DNA of 64,000 nucleotides from Solitalea agri (lineage in GTDB: Bacteria > Bacteroidota > Bacteroidia > Sphingobacteriales > Sphingobacteriaceae), in NCBI RefSeq assembly GCF_023914155.1, contig NZ_JAMWYS010000053.1, forward strand, positions 149,339 to 213,338. Direction: 5' to 3'. Shown piece by piece: positions 37,121-47,500 of this stretch (positions are counted from its first letter, which is position 1; the number at the start of each line of letters is the position of its first letter). Position numbers and translations under genes: made by a program. The notes beneath the pieces were generated by a model that searched no databases, was not told the DNA's origin, and saw only the letters and a list, made by a program, of their open reading frames with translations.

Positions 37121-37187
37121 AGCTAGTTTGCTATGCGTGCGAAATACTGGTTAGTGTTTGTAATAAGAAATAGCAACCCAAATAATG
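37121..37187. repeat. Dispersed intergenic repeat, copy C (partial)
   Basis: Lacks the left CGCGC part but keeps GCGTGCGAAATACTGG, TTTGTAAT and AATAGCAACCCAAATAAT. It runs directly into the ORF6N-domain relic. Confidence 0.7.
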
Positions 37188-37315
37188 AAAATTTTATGTT
37201 CCAACTTACCGAAAAAGAGGTGGAAGATATGGTATCGCAAAATGCGATACCATTAAAGCAAGTTTTGGGTGGAGCTTTACCTTATGCTTTCACAGAACAT
37301 GAGCAGCAGCAATAG
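37172..37315 (+). pseudogene. Relic of an ORF6N-domain DNA-binding protein
   Basis: The open frame here encodes NNENFMFQLTEKEVEDMVSQ followed by NAIPLKQVLGG and LPYAFTE. This matches the middle of ORF6N-domain proteins, which read FMFQLT...MVSQN...GG.LPY.FTEQGVA and are widespread on mobile DNA of Bacteroidota. Both the N-terminal part and everything after FTE are missing; the frame ends in EHEQQQ and a stop. About 45 residues survive of a domain normally near 90. The 60-residue ORF starting at 37133 is therefore not a real gene; its first part is repeat copy C. Confidence 0.65.
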
Positions 37316-37334
37316 AGTTGGTCAAGGATAAAAT

Positions 37335-37400
37335 GCGTCGAGTATGCGTCAAGTATACGTCTAGTATACGTCGAGTATGCGTCTAGTATACGTCGAGTAT
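37335..37400. repeat. Six perfect-length 11-bp tandem repeats
   Basis: Six contiguous units of consensus RCGTCNAGTAT (for example GCGTCGAGTAT and ACGTCTAGTAT), with variation only at positions 1 and 6. A related pair of half units (CTCGAGTAT, ACGTCTACT) lies near 37072-37089. The unit length is close to one helical turn. Confidence 0.85.
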
Positions 37401-37676
37401 GATCCGACCTAGGGTAGATAGTTTGGTTACTTAGCGCGAAAAGCATATAGTTTCGCACAATGCTTTAACATTCAGTTTCCGGGTTAGCGGCCAATTTATT
37501 TTTTAGGGTATGTGTTGCTTAAACACCTCAGGCTAGGGCGAATAATTGTTGAGTTGCAAAAAAAAGCCCATTAAAGGTTAAAATATCATAAGGTAATATT
37601 CAGGCGGTGTATTAATTTGGACCTTTTGTAGTTTAAGCTAGCTGCAGCTTTCAATCTTTATAACAACATTTTGCTG

Positions 37677-40487
37677 ATGAGATTCACTTTCGTATTACTT
37701 GCTCTTGTATTTTCCATTCACACCTCTTTTTCTCAGAATAAAAAAACAAACGATTCCCAAAGCTATCGTGAACGGATTGATTTAAGTGGCGAATGGCAAT
37801 TTGCATTAGATACCGCCAATGCAGGCGTTAAGCAAAAGTGGTTTTCGAAAAACCTTCCTGAATCGATCAAGCTCCCACAAACTACTGATGAAGCTAAAAA
37901 AGGCTTTCTGAATAAAGACACCACCACCATGCATCTTAACCGGGTGTATTGTTATGAAGGCGCGTCTTGGTATCGGAAAAAAGTAACCATTCCTAAATCA
38001 TTTGGAAGCAGGTATGTAGAACTGTTGTTGGAGCGAACCAAATCTTCGATGATCTGGGTGGATGATCAGCTAGTCGGAAATTCAACACTTCTTCAAACGG
38101 CACAACGGTTTGATGTGAGCAAATACCTCACACCCGGTGAGCATTTTATTACCATCCGCATTGATAACTCATTAAAACTGACTCCCTACGGAAACGTACA
38201 TATTTACTCCGATGATACTCAAACCAACTGGAACGGTATTATTGGTAAGATATATTTAGAAGCTTCTTCCAAAACTCATATAACCAATCTTCAGGTTTTC
38301 CCTGATATTGAAAACAAAAGCTTTGCTATTAAGCTGGAAATAGATAATCCATCAGGTTTAAAAAATGCTACGGTTGATCTGTTAGTAGAGAAGCAAAAAG
38401 ATGGAAAGGTTCAACACTTAAAAACAGTTAAGCAAACTAAAAAGCTTGATAAAACTATTGAGTTAAGCTATGATGTAAGTCAAAACTTTGATTTGTGGGA
38501 TGAATATCAGCAACCGATCTATAAGCTAACAGCGATTGTTTCTACCGGAAAATCTAAAGATGCTCAATCGGTTAGTTTTGGTATGCGCAAGTTTGCTGTA
38601 AAAGGCACTCAGTTTGCCATAAATGACAGAACCACCTTTTTAAGAGGCAAACACGAAGCTTGTGTATTTCCATTAACCGGGCACCCGCCAATGGATGTGG
38701 AAGGCTGGTTAAGTGTTCTAAAAATAGCTAAGTCATACGGCATCAATCACTATCGTTTTCATTCCTATTGTCCGCCGGAAGCGGCTTTTACAGCAGCCGA
38801 CCAGGTTGGTATTTATTTGCAGCCGGAACTTCCATTTTGGGGTGAGCTGAACACCGACTCGGTAGCCAATATGCTTCTTCAAGAAGGTAAAGCCATGCTG
38901 AAAAGTTACGCCAATCACCCTTCGTTTGTCATGTTTTCGCATGGAAATGAGTTAGGCGGTAACCTTGATAAAGTTCAAAAGAATATAGAAACCTTAAAAG
39001 CTTATGATGGTCGACCTTTATATACCGAAGGTTCAAATATTTACATTGGTTATCATGAGCCAGCGGCTATGTCTGATTTTTACTTAGGAGCAAGAACTCC
39101 TTCAAGCGGAGACACTGCCTTAACCCATATTCGTCTAACCCATGCTTTTGTTGATTCGCGTGATGGCGGAATTTTGAATACTCAACTTCCTTCAACAAAA
39201 GTGAATTTTGATTATGCGGTTTCTAAAATTAAGATTCCGATAGTAAGTCATGAAATAGGTCAGTATCAGATTTATCCTGATTTTAATGAAATCAAGAAAT
39301 ACACCGGTGTATTAGAAGCCCGAAATTTGATGGTTTTCAGAGATCGTTTGAAAAATGCCGGAATGCTGGATCAGGATATTGTTTTTCAAAAAGCATCAGG
39401 AGCATGGTCGGCATTGTGTTATAAAGCGGAAATGGAAGCTGCAATCAGAACCAAGGGAATGGGCGGTTTTCAATTGCTCGATCTGCAAGATTTCCCGGGA
39501 CAGGGGACAGCCCTTGTGGGTATTCTGGATGCATTTATGGATAGTAAAAATGTAATCAGTAAACAAGACTGGCTTAGCTCATGCAATGATGCTGTATTAT
39601 TGCTGGAGTTTCCGAAGTATTGTTATACCAATAAGGAAACGTTTAATGCTGATATAGTAGTTGCCAATTACTCAAATAAGTTAGTAAATGGCTTATGCTG
39701 GGAAGTTAAAAATAGCAGTGGTGTGGTGTTGAAAGAGGGGGCGCTGAATGATTTGAAAATTGATGTTGGTGGCTTAACTAATGCAGCGAATGTGAGTTTT
39801 CAGCTTTCGGAGATAACCAAGGCGGAAAAACTAACTATTAACTTGTCGGCAAATGATGGGCTTTATATTAATTCGTACCCTATTTGGGTTTACCCGGAAT
39901 TAAAGACGACTCCTGTTTCTGAAAACGTGACCGTTGTTAATAGTTTAACTAATGAAACAATAACTAAGCTGAAAGCAGGGGGTAAAGTGTTATTGTTTCC
40001 GCAAACAGCTGATGTAAAGAAAAATAGTATTGCAGGCTTATTTCCGCCTGAATTTTGGAACTGGGGCATGTTTAAAGGAATAAGCGAATGGGCCAAGAAA
40101 CCGGTTTCGCCAGGTACTTTGGGTATTTTAACCGATCCGCAGCATCCGATTTTTAATTCATTTCCAACAGATTCACATACCAACTGGCAATGGTTTTCGA
40201 TTATAAAAGCCAGTAATGCGCTTATATTGGATGATTTAAGCAATAATTACAGTCCTATTGTTCAGGTGATTGATAACCTTGAGCGGAACCATAAATTAGG
40301 TTTGGTGTTCGAGTTTAAGGTTGGAGATGGAAAATTGTTGGTATGCATGTCGCAATTGCTTGAAATCAAGCAGCATCCGGAAGCTTTACAATTCTATCAA
40401 TCGTTGATCAATTATATGAATTCAACTGATTTTAATCCTAAGTATCAAATTGAGCCTATAGAATTGAGTAAGTTGTTAAGAATTTAA
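37677..40487 (+). CDS. Secreted glycoside hydrolase family 2 enzyme
   Basis: Predicted periplasmic or surface GH2 exo-glycosidase (beta-galactosidase/glucuronidase/mannosidase clan). The signal peptide (FVLLALVFSIHTSFSQ) is followed by a jelly-roll sugar-binding domain (ISWYRKK-type block, here GASWYRKKVTIP), an Ig-like domain and a TIM barrel. The barrel has HYRFHSYCPPEAAF, the acid/base Glu in HGNELGG (near residue 425) and the nucleophile Glu in SHEIGQ (near 526). A ~300-residue C-terminal part of unclear function follows. Start is ATG 37677, six bases inside the TTG-initiated frame. Substrate specificity cannot be read by eye. It precedes the PUL regulator but is separated from it by a terminator. 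Confidence 0.88.
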   Translation: MRFTFVLLALVFSIHTSFSQNKKTNDSQSYRERIDLSGEWQFALDTANAGVKQKWFSKNLPESIKLPQTTDEAKKGFLNKDTTTMHLNRVYCYEGASWYRKKVTIPKSFGSRYVELLLERTKSSMIWVDDQLVGNSTLLQTAQRFDVSKYLTPGEHFITIRIDNSLKLTPYGNVHIYSDDTQTNWNGIIGKIYLEASSKTHITNLQVFPDIENKSFAIKLEIDNPSGLKNATVDLLVEKQKDGKVQHLKTVKQTKKLDKTIELSYDVSQNFDLWDEYQQPIYKLTAIVSTGKSKDAQSVSFGMRKFAVKGTQFAINDRTTFLRGKHEACVFPLTGHPPMDVEGWLSVLKIAKSYGINHYRFHSYCPPEAAFTAADQVGIYLQPELPFWGELNTDSVANMLLQEGKAMLKSYANHPSFVMFSHGNELGGNLDKVQKNIETLKAYDGRPLYTEGSNIYIGYHEPAAMSDFYLGARTPSSGDTALTHIRLTHAFVDSRDGGILNTQLPSTKVNFDYAVSKIKIPIVSHEIGQYQIYPDFNEIKKYTGVLEARNLMVFRDRLKNAGMLDQDIVFQKASGAWSALCYKAEMEAAIRTKGMGGFQLLDLQDFPGQGTALVGILDAFMDSKNVISKQDWLSSCNDAVLLLEFPKYCYTNKETFNADIVVANYSNKLVNGLCWEVKNSSGVVLKEGALNDLKIDVGGLTNAANVSFQLSEITKAEKLTINLSANDGLYINSYPIWVYPELKTTPVSENVTVVNSLTNETITKLKAGGKVLLFPQTADVKKNSIAGLFPPEFWNWGMFKGISEWAKKPVSPGTLGILTDPQHPIFNSFPTDSHTNWQWFSIIKASNALILDDLSNNYSPIVQVIDNLERNHKLGLVFEFKVGDGKLLVCMSQLLEIKQHPEALQFYQSLINYMNSTDFNPKYQIEPIELSKLLRI

Positions 40488-40621
40488 AGAACAAAAACAC
40501 TCATAAATTACAGCATACTTTGGGTTAAACAGTTTGGGTAGTCTTTAAAAATCAGTATCTTTTATCAACTATTTACAAATGGTAAAAATTAAATCTCTGT
40601 ACTTTTAAACATTAAACAATT

Positions 40622-41008
40622 ATGAAAAAAATTGCGCTCTTATTGATTATTGCACTTGCTAGTATTCAGGTTGCCAGTGCCCAAAAGAAATGGGACGACC
40701 TTTCAAAAGAAGAGAAAATCTCCAAAGCAAAGGCCTTTAGGGCTGATAATCAAAATTACTTGAAGACTACCTTGGGCATGACTGCAACCCAACTGACAGA
40801 TATTGATAATGTAAATGCATGTTACCTGTCAACCCTTGATCGAATAGATCGTTACGGGAAAACCGATGAGGATAAAGAAAAATTAGCCGAATTTGCCACT
40901 GCTGCGCGTAGTGCTCAGCTCGACGCAATTATGGGAACGGAAAAACGCGATAAGTTTGTTGCCTATGTTCAGGAGAAATTAAAAAAAGCGGGTGTTAATT
41001 TGGAATAA
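40622..41008 (+). CDS. Small secreted helical protein of unknown function
   Basis: 128-aa protein with a clean signal peptide (IALLLIIALASIQVASAQ). The mature part is charged and helical (DDLSKEEKISKAKAFRADNQ; LGMTATQLTDIDNVN), loosely recalling Spy/CpxP-type periplasmic proteins with LTxxQ segments, though I cannot assign it. It is followed by a strong terminator, so it forms a single-gene unit or the end of the GH2 transcript (134 bp apart). Confidence 0.7.
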   Translation: MKKIALLLIIALASIQVASAQKKWDDLSKEEKISKAKAFRADNQNYLKTTLGMTATQLTDIDNVNACYLSTLDRIDRYGKTDEDKEKLAEFATAARSAQLDAIMGTEKRDKFVAYVQEKLKKAGVNLE

Positions 41009-41033
41009 TTCCTTGTTTAATATGAAACTTGGG

Positions 41034-41068
41034 AAGCCCCTGCAAACCATTTGATTGCAGGGGTTTTG
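41034..41068 (+). terminator. Rho-independent terminator
   Basis: Perfect stem CCCCTGCAA with TTGCAGGGG and a 9-nt loop, followed by TTTTGTGATTTT. It separates the small secreted protein gene from the regulator. Confidence 0.8.
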
Positions 41069-41161
41069 TGATTTTAAGTGCCATTGTCTTGTTGTTTACC
41101 GATTCAATTTCTTATTTTTCGGTATACCAATTTATCATCATATCTAACTGCTTTTAGAATT

Positions 41162-44053
41162 ATGCTGCGAACCCTTCGTTGTACAAGTCTTTTCTTATTA
41201 TCCCTCCTCATAAATCTTCATTCGGCTTATTCAACAACTATTAATGGCATTGGTGTTCCTTTTGTTGAGAACTACTCAAAAACAGTTTATCAGGCGGGAA
41301 ATCAGAATTGGTCAGTTGCTAAAAGTAAAAGTGGTGTAATGTTTTATGGTAATTCCGAAGGGTTACTTAGTTATGACGGTCGTTATTGGCAGCTTTATAA
41401 AATGCCTAATAACGTGATTGTACGTAGTGTTGCCACAGACGGGAACAAGGTTTATGCAGGGGCTTTTGGTGAATTTGGTTATTGGGATTATAACGTACAT
41501 GGAAAATTCAGCTATACTTCATTAATTTCACTTATTCCTAAAAGTCATCCGTTAAATGGAGAGGTTTGGAAAATTTATGTGGATGCAAGCAGAGTGATTT
41601 TTCAAACATTCGACTGTATCTACATTTATTCAAAAGGAAAGATAAGTGTGGTTGATGTAAAAGAACCTTATCTGTTTTTGCTGAAGGCGGGCAGCCGTTA
41701 TTTTGCTCAAAAGCAAGCGAATGGCTTGTATGAGTTAAAAGGAAATGTCTTGGAGCTCATTAAGGGAACCGAGTCTATTGGCCATTCAGGGGTATTATCG
41801 GTACTGCCATTTAAAAATCAAATTTTAATTGGTACAGCTAAAAACGGTCTTTTTGTATACGATGGAACTGAAGTTAAACCCTGGATCACACAGGCTGATA
41901 ATTTTCTCAAAACCTATCAGCTGAACAATGGTGTTGTGCTTTTTGATAAATATGTGGCCTATGGAACCATTCTAAACGGCATTGTGATCATTGATGAACG
42001 AGGAAATGTAATCCAACGAATCAATAAATCAAGCGGATTGCAAAATAATACGGTTTTGAGTCTGTTTACTGATGAAGCTCAGAATTTGTGGGCGGGATTG
42101 GATAACGGGATCGATCGTATTGAGCTAAACTCTTCACTATATTTTTATTTCGATAAGGCAGGACAATTTGGGACGGTTTATTCAAGTATCATCCATCAGA
42201 ATAAAATTTACATAGGTACCAATCAAGGACTTTTTTACAGTAACTGGCCGGTGCAGGCCAATGTTTTCCATGCGTTCGATTTTAAATTCATCCCTAATTC
42301 GCAAGGTCAGGTTTGGGACTTGGCGCTTATTGATGGCAATTTATTTAGTGGGAGTAATGAAGGAACATTCTTGGTGAATAATGGCGCAATCCGTAGAATT
42401 TCATCAGTTAACGGCGGATGGGTAATTAAAAAGCTGAATGCTAATCCGAACGTTCTAATCCAGGGAAATTACACTGGATTAGCATTTTACCGGAAAGACG
42501 CGAACGGCAACTGGCAGTTTTCAAACCAACTAAAAGGATTCGGTGAACCTTCGAGGTTTATTGAACAAGATGCGCGTGGGCAATTATGGGTGAGCCATGC
42601 ATACAAAGGCATTTATAAGGTTACCCTTTCGGCCGATTTGCAAACGGCTACTTCTGTAACGTATTATGATGGGAAAAAGGGGTTGCCAGGCAGCTATAAT
42701 ATAAACGTGTTTAACCTTGAAGGAAAAATTCTGTTCTCATCAGATAAAGGGTTTTTTATCTACGATGATATTTCGGATAAGTTTAAGCCTTATACTGAGT
42801 TAAATGAATTGTTAGGTTCGTTCGCATCATCTAACAGAGTTATTCCAGCAGAAGGAAAACGGTATTGGTTGGTCAATCATGGCAAGGTGGCTTTGGCCAA
42901 CTTTGCCACACCTGGTAAAGTACTAATTGATTCGGTTAGGTTTAATATGCTTAGCGGACATATGGTGCAGTATTATGAGAATATCAACCGTATTAATGCA
43001 TCACTTTATTTGATTAGTGTTGATGATGGCTTTGTGCTTTATAATGAGAGTAATGACAATGGTAAAGCCTCAAATCTGCCCAGCGTATTAATCCGTAAAA
43101 TTGAAAACGCTACCGGTAAAAGCACAGTAATTGCTGAAACGGATAAGCATTCTTCGACCATTACTTTGCCCAATAATCAAAATAACATTCGCATCTCTTA
43201 TGCCCTTCCATATTATCAGAAAGGAAACGTGCAATATCAGTATTTTCTAGAGGGGTATTCGGGTGAATGGTCTGAGTGGAGCGGACAATCCCAGAAAGAA
43301 TTTACCAACCTACCACATGGAACCTACCATTTTAGGGTTAGGGCCCAGGTTATGGGAAGTTTTTTAACTCCAATTACTGAGCTAACCTTTGAGATTTCTC
43401 CACCTTGGTATGCAAGTATGTGGGCATGGTTGGTCTACCTGTTATTGTTTATAATAGCAGTGATCCGTTTCAGGAAACTCTACTATAAAAAGCTGGCTAA
43501 ACATCAGCTCGAAATAGAAGAACAATTGCTGAAAGAACAAGAGGAGTTCCGCAAGCAGGAAGCCCTGGCCAACGAACGCAAAATTGCCCAGTTGCAGAAG
43601 GAACAGCTCGAAGCTGATTTGGCTGGAAAGAAACGTGAAATGGCCAATACCACCATGAATATCGTTTATAAGAACGAACTACTTGAAAAAATAAGGGATG
43701 AGATCCATAATCTGACCGACGCCACTGGTAATTTGCTATCCTATGATCAACTAAAGAAAATACAGAAAGTAATTGATGAAGGGATGAATGATGAACGTGA
43801 TTGGAATGTTTTCGAGAATAGTTTCAATGAAGCCCAAGGAAACTTTTTCAAAAAACTAAAAGGCGCTCACCCTGATCTGGTGCCAAACGACCTTAAACTT
43901 TGTGCTTACCTGCGTATGAATATGAGTAGTAAGGAAATGGCCTCATTGCTCAATATTACTGTTCGTGGAGTTGAAATCAGACGCTACAGGCTGCGGAAAA
44001 AGCTGAATTTACCACATGATAAGAACCTTGCAGAGTATCTTATGGAGCAATAA
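41162..44053 (+). CDS. Membrane-spanning propeller/Y_Y_Y sensor with LuxR-type HTH (PUL regulator)
   Basis: One-component transmembrane regulator, probably controlling the SusC-to-GH3 operon that follows. The signal peptide (SLFLLSLLINLHSAYS) is followed by a large periplasmic sensor of repeated propeller blades (for example NLWAGLDNGIDRIEL) to about residue 650. Then come a Y_Y_Y domain (YQYFLEGYSGEWSEWSGQSQ), a transmembrane helix near 760-780 (WAWLVYLLLFIIAVIRF), a coiled coil rich in Gln/Glu/Lys, and a C-terminal HTH (LRMNMSSKEMASLLNITVRG). No histidine kinase domain is present. ATG at 41162 is preferred because the signal peptide follows at once; the upstream frame adds 28 unlikely residues. 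A decayed copy of its 3' end lies at 44160-44273. Confidence 0.88.
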   Translation: MLRTLRCTSLFLLSLLINLHSAYSTTINGIGVPFVENYSKTVYQAGNQNWSVAKSKSGVMFYGNSEGLLSYDGRYWQLYKMPNNVIVRSVATDGNKVYAGAFGEFGYWDYNVHGKFSYTSLISLIPKSHPLNGEVWKIYVDASRVIFQTFDCIYIYSKGKISVVDVKEPYLFLLKAGSRYFAQKQANGLYELKGNVLELIKGTESIGHSGVLSVLPFKNQILIGTAKNGLFVYDGTEVKPWITQADNFLKTYQLNNGVVLFDKYVAYGTILNGIVIIDERGNVIQRINKSSGLQNNTVLSLFTDEAQNLWAGLDNGIDRIELNSSLYFYFDKAGQFGTVYSSIIHQNKIYIGTNQGLFYSNWPVQANVFHAFDFKFIPNSQGQVWDLALIDGNLFSGSNEGTFLVNNGAIRRISSVNGGWVIKKLNANPNVLIQGNYTGLAFYRKDANGNWQFSNQLKGFGEPSRFIEQDARGQLWVSHAYKGIYKVTLSADLQTATSVTYYDGKKGLPGSYNINVFNLEGKILFSSDKGFFIYDDISDKFKPYTELNELLGSFASSNRVIPAEGKRYWLVNHGKVALANFATPGKVLIDSVRFNMLSGHMVQYYENINRINASLYLISVDDGFVLYNESNDNGKASNLPSVLIRKIENATGKSTVIAETDKHSSTITLPNNQNNIRISYALPYYQKGNVQYQYFLEGYSGEWSEWSGQSQKEFTNLPHGTYHFRVRAQVMGSFLTPITELTFEISPPWYASMWAWLVYLLLFIIAVIRFRKLYYKKLAKHQLEIEEQLLKEQEEFRKQEALANERKIAQLQKEQLEADLAGKKREMANTTMNIVYKNELLEKIRDEIHNLTDATGNLLSYDQLKKIQKVIDEGMNDERDWNVFENSFNEAQGNFFKKLKGAHPDLVPNDLKLCAYLRMNMSSKEMASLLNITVRGVEIRRYRLRKKLNLPHDKNLAEYLMEQ

Positions 44054-44159
44054 TTAATGCTAAAGGAACCAGAAACCAATCATGAAGCTTTATAGGTGAA
44101 AGCAGTGATTTCACCTGTTTTACCTCTCCGGGTTATAAAACTAAAGAAGAGACTATACT

Positions 44160-44273
44160 TAGCTTAATTGCTCAATATAAAGTTCCTGATTTAATGATTT
44201 GATACTATAGACTACGGAAAAAGCTGAATTTGCACATTGTAAGAACTTTGCGCAGTATCTCAAGGAGCAATAA
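44160..44273 (+). pseudogene. Decayed duplicate of the regulator gene's 3' end
   Basis: The sequence from ATTGCTCAATAT (near 44168) to GAGCAATAA (44273) parallels the last ~110 bases of the regulator gene (to 44053). Shared blocks include CGGAAAAAGCTGAATTT, CAT..., AAGAAC-TTGC and AGTATCT. The relic has in-frame stops and small indels, so it cannot encode the HTH. It is either a tandem duplication remnant or the end of a lost second regulator. Confidence 0.7.
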
Positions 44274-44373
44274 ACACTACATCATTACCTCTCATAATCT
44301 AATTGTAACTGCTACACTAACCTTATGTTTTTATTCTGACTGGATCGGCATAAAAAGCAACTCTACCGACTTG

Positions 44374-44425
44374 AAACAGCTAAAAATGGCTTCATTGATA
44401 CTATAGAGGCTGTTTTTGTTTTTTG
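44374..44425 (+). terminator. Long-loop terminator candidate upstream of susC
   Basis: AAACAGC pairs with GCTGTTT across a ~28-nt loop that contains further short pairing (CTA/TAG), followed by TTGTTTTTTG. It would end transcription from the regulator gene. Confidence 0.5.
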
Positions 44426-44536
44426 ATGACGTATTAATGTAGAAGTACTTTATTATGTTTCATGCGAATCTTCTCTCAAATTAGTATAGCAATCAATCTA
44501 TCAACTGATTTTAATTAACAACTGATTTAATCTATT

Positions 44537-47500
44537 ATGAAAAGATTATTTACCCACTGCCTCTATGGGGTATTCCTATGTATTCTTTTCGCAGCAAGTG
44601 CATTTGCCCAAAATGCCTTTACGTTGCGTGGTAAAGTAACTGATGCAAAAGGTATTGGATTGCCCGCTGTTAGTGTTGCTGTTAAAGGAACAACAAAAGG
44701 AACCCAAACTGATCCTGAGGGAAACTTCTCTCTTCAGGTTAATACCGGAAATACACTTGTTTTTACCTACCTGGGATTCGAATCAAAAGAAATTGTGGTA
44801 AGCACTGCCACCACCTTAAACGTACAGCTTGTGGAAACAAGTACTGCGCTGGAACAAGTGGTAGTGGTTGGTTACGGTGTTCAAAAGAAACTGGATGTTA
44901 CCGGTTCAGTAGCACAGGTAAAAGGGGCTGAGATTTCCAAACAATCGGTACCTAATGCGGTGAGCGCCTTGCAAGGTAAGGTTGCTGGTGTGCAAATAAC
45001 CAATTCAGGCGTTGCCGGAACTTCACCACAGATTCGTATTCGTGGTTTGGGAACAGCTTACGGAGATGCTAACCCATTATACGTTGTGGATGGTGCCTGG
45101 TACAATGATATCGGCTTTTTAAATCCCAACGATATAGAATCTATGAACATCTTGAAAGATGCCTCTAGTGAAGCGATTTATGGTATCCGTGCTGCCAATG
45201 GGGTGGTACTTATTACCACTAAAAAAGGTAAAGGTGATACCCGCATATTTTACAACGGATATGTGGGTTTGCAAACGATTAATAACACCATTAAAATGGC
45301 CAATGCATCTCAGTATGCAACATTAATTAATGAGTTAAACAATGCGACAACTTTTCCAAATGTCAATGCTTATGGCAATGGTACCGATTGGATGGAGCAA
45401 GTTACCCGAACTTCATTTACTACCAACCAATATTTAACGTTTAGCGGAGGTTCTGAGAAAACCACTTATAACTATTCAGTTGGCTATTTTAGTCAGGGGG
45501 GGAATGTTGAAAAGAATCAGTACAGCCGTATTACAGGTCGTTTGCAGAATGACTTATTAGCAACCAAATGGCTAAAAGTAGGTTACAATGCCATCCTCGA
45601 AAGTCATAAATCTACAGATGTTCCAAATGATATCATCTACAAGGCAGTAACCGCAGCACCAGTAGTTCCAGTTTACTATGCCGATGGAACCTGGGGCGAC
45701 CCTGCTGACTATCCGGTAGGAAATGTTCCTAATAATCCTGCTCTTCAGTTGGATGTATTTACGCAACAATCAAAGGGCAGAAGAATAACAGGAAGTGCAT
45801 ATGCAGAGATTTATCTAACAAAGGGCCTTACTTTCAAAAGCAATTTTGGTGGAGAGTATAGTGATGTTGATCGCAGAACTTATAATCCGGTTTATAATTT
45901 TAATGCGGAAACCAACACTCCTATACATACCCAGTATAATCAAATCAGCTTGTTGACCATTAATCAGGATGAGAATCAAAACTGGGTTTGGGAGAATACC
46001 CTAACATATGAAAAAACACTCGATCAGCATCGATTTACGGTTTTGGGGGGTATTTCTGCACAACGTTATAAGAACTATAATGTCGAAGGATCAGCTCGAA
46101 ACGTGCCCAACAACACTTCCGGTGATTTATACTTGGCTTTAGGCGATAATGATACCCGAACGATCAAAGACGGGGGAGCTCTAGCTACGGCTCAATCTTA
46201 TTTCGGACGTATTAACTATGCTTATAAAGATACTTATCTGCTAAATGCATCCCTCAGGGCCGATGGATCTTCAAAGTATCCTAGTGATAATCGTTGGGGA
46301 TATTTTCCTTCGATTGGAGTTGGATGGGTAATTAGCCATGAGGACTTTATGAAAGATGTTACATGGGTTAACGATTTAAAATTTCGTGGAAGTTGGGGTG
46401 TTGTAGGTAATTCTTCAATACAGTCTGATATTTCAACCTTAACAGTTGATCAAAAGCCAGAGTTCACAGCTGTTTTTGGTGGCTTGCCTTATACCGGAGC
46501 AAATGTTACCTCCATCGTTCCTCCTACACTTCTATGGGAGCGTGGCGAAGGAACCGATATTGCTTTGGAAGGAGCCTTTCTCGACAATCGATTAACGGCT
46601 GAAATTGACTGGTACAACAGAACTACCACAAGGGCCATTTTTCCTATTCCTGTATTAACCTCCTTAGGAACCACCTCTTCTCAGGTAATTGGTAACCAAG
46701 CCGATATTCGAAACAGGGGTATGGAATTTAGTTTAGGATGGAAGGATGGAAACTCAACAGGTTTTACTTATTCGGTGAACGGAAACTTAAGCGTTAATAA
46801 TAATAAGGTCACAAAAGTTGAATCTGGTAATAATCCTATTTATGCGGGCGGCGATGCCGCTACCGGTGGTCAATTGAGTAACCGATCAATGGTGGGTCAG
46901 CCTTTGGCTCAGTTCTATGGGCTAATAGTAGATGGGGTCTTCCAAACCGACACAGAGGTAGCAAGCTCGGCCCAGCCAGATGCCAGTCCAGGTGATTTTA
47001 GATACAGAGATGTTGATGGCAATGGGATAATTGATGCGCGTGATCGCCAGGTGCTCGGTAATCCTAATCCTAAATACATGTATGGTATAAATACCAGTTT
47101 CGCATATAAGGCATTTGATTTGGCTCTGGATTTTCAAGGGGTAGCAGGTGTTGAAATCTACAATGCCAACAAAGGTGTACGCTTTGGTTCTGAAAACTAT
47201 AGTAAAGACTTCTACGATCACCGTTGGCATGGGGAGGGAACCTCTAATTCATATCCTTCTGCTAATGTGGGCGGAGGTCAAAATTATCTTCCAAACTCTT
47301 GGTATGTAGAAAGTGGTAGCTACTTCCGAATCAGGAATATTCAATTGGGCTACACGTTTCCAACCGAATTAACCTCAAAGTGGAAAATGCAAAAAGTGAG
47401 GTTGTATATCAATGCTCAAAACCCGATTACATTTTTTAGTTATACAGGTTTTAATCCCGAAGTGGGAACAGCCAAAGATGATGTGGGAGGTACCCCTAAA

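Larger units (their letters stand above)
36902..37676. other. 775-bp decayed intergenic region
   Basis: No intact gene. It contains a hairpin, two dispersed repeat copies, an ORF6N relic and an 11-bp tandem array, then about 270 bp (37401-37676) in which I see nothing beyond a likely promoter region for the GH2 gene. It looks like the scar of a former insertion. Confidence 0.65.
44054..44536. other. 483-bp gap ahead of the PUL operon
   Basis: Contains the regulator relic at 44160-44273 and a long-loop terminator at 44374-44425. The rest, including the promoter of the SusC gene, shows nothing I can define. Confidence 0.6.

Noticed and set aside
37133-37315. Intact 60-aa gene
   Set aside because: The first third is repeat copy C and the rest is an internal slice of an ORF6N domain, so it is a relic.
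37335-37400. CRISPR array
   Set aside because: The units are 11 bp and contiguous with no spacers, and no cas genes are present.
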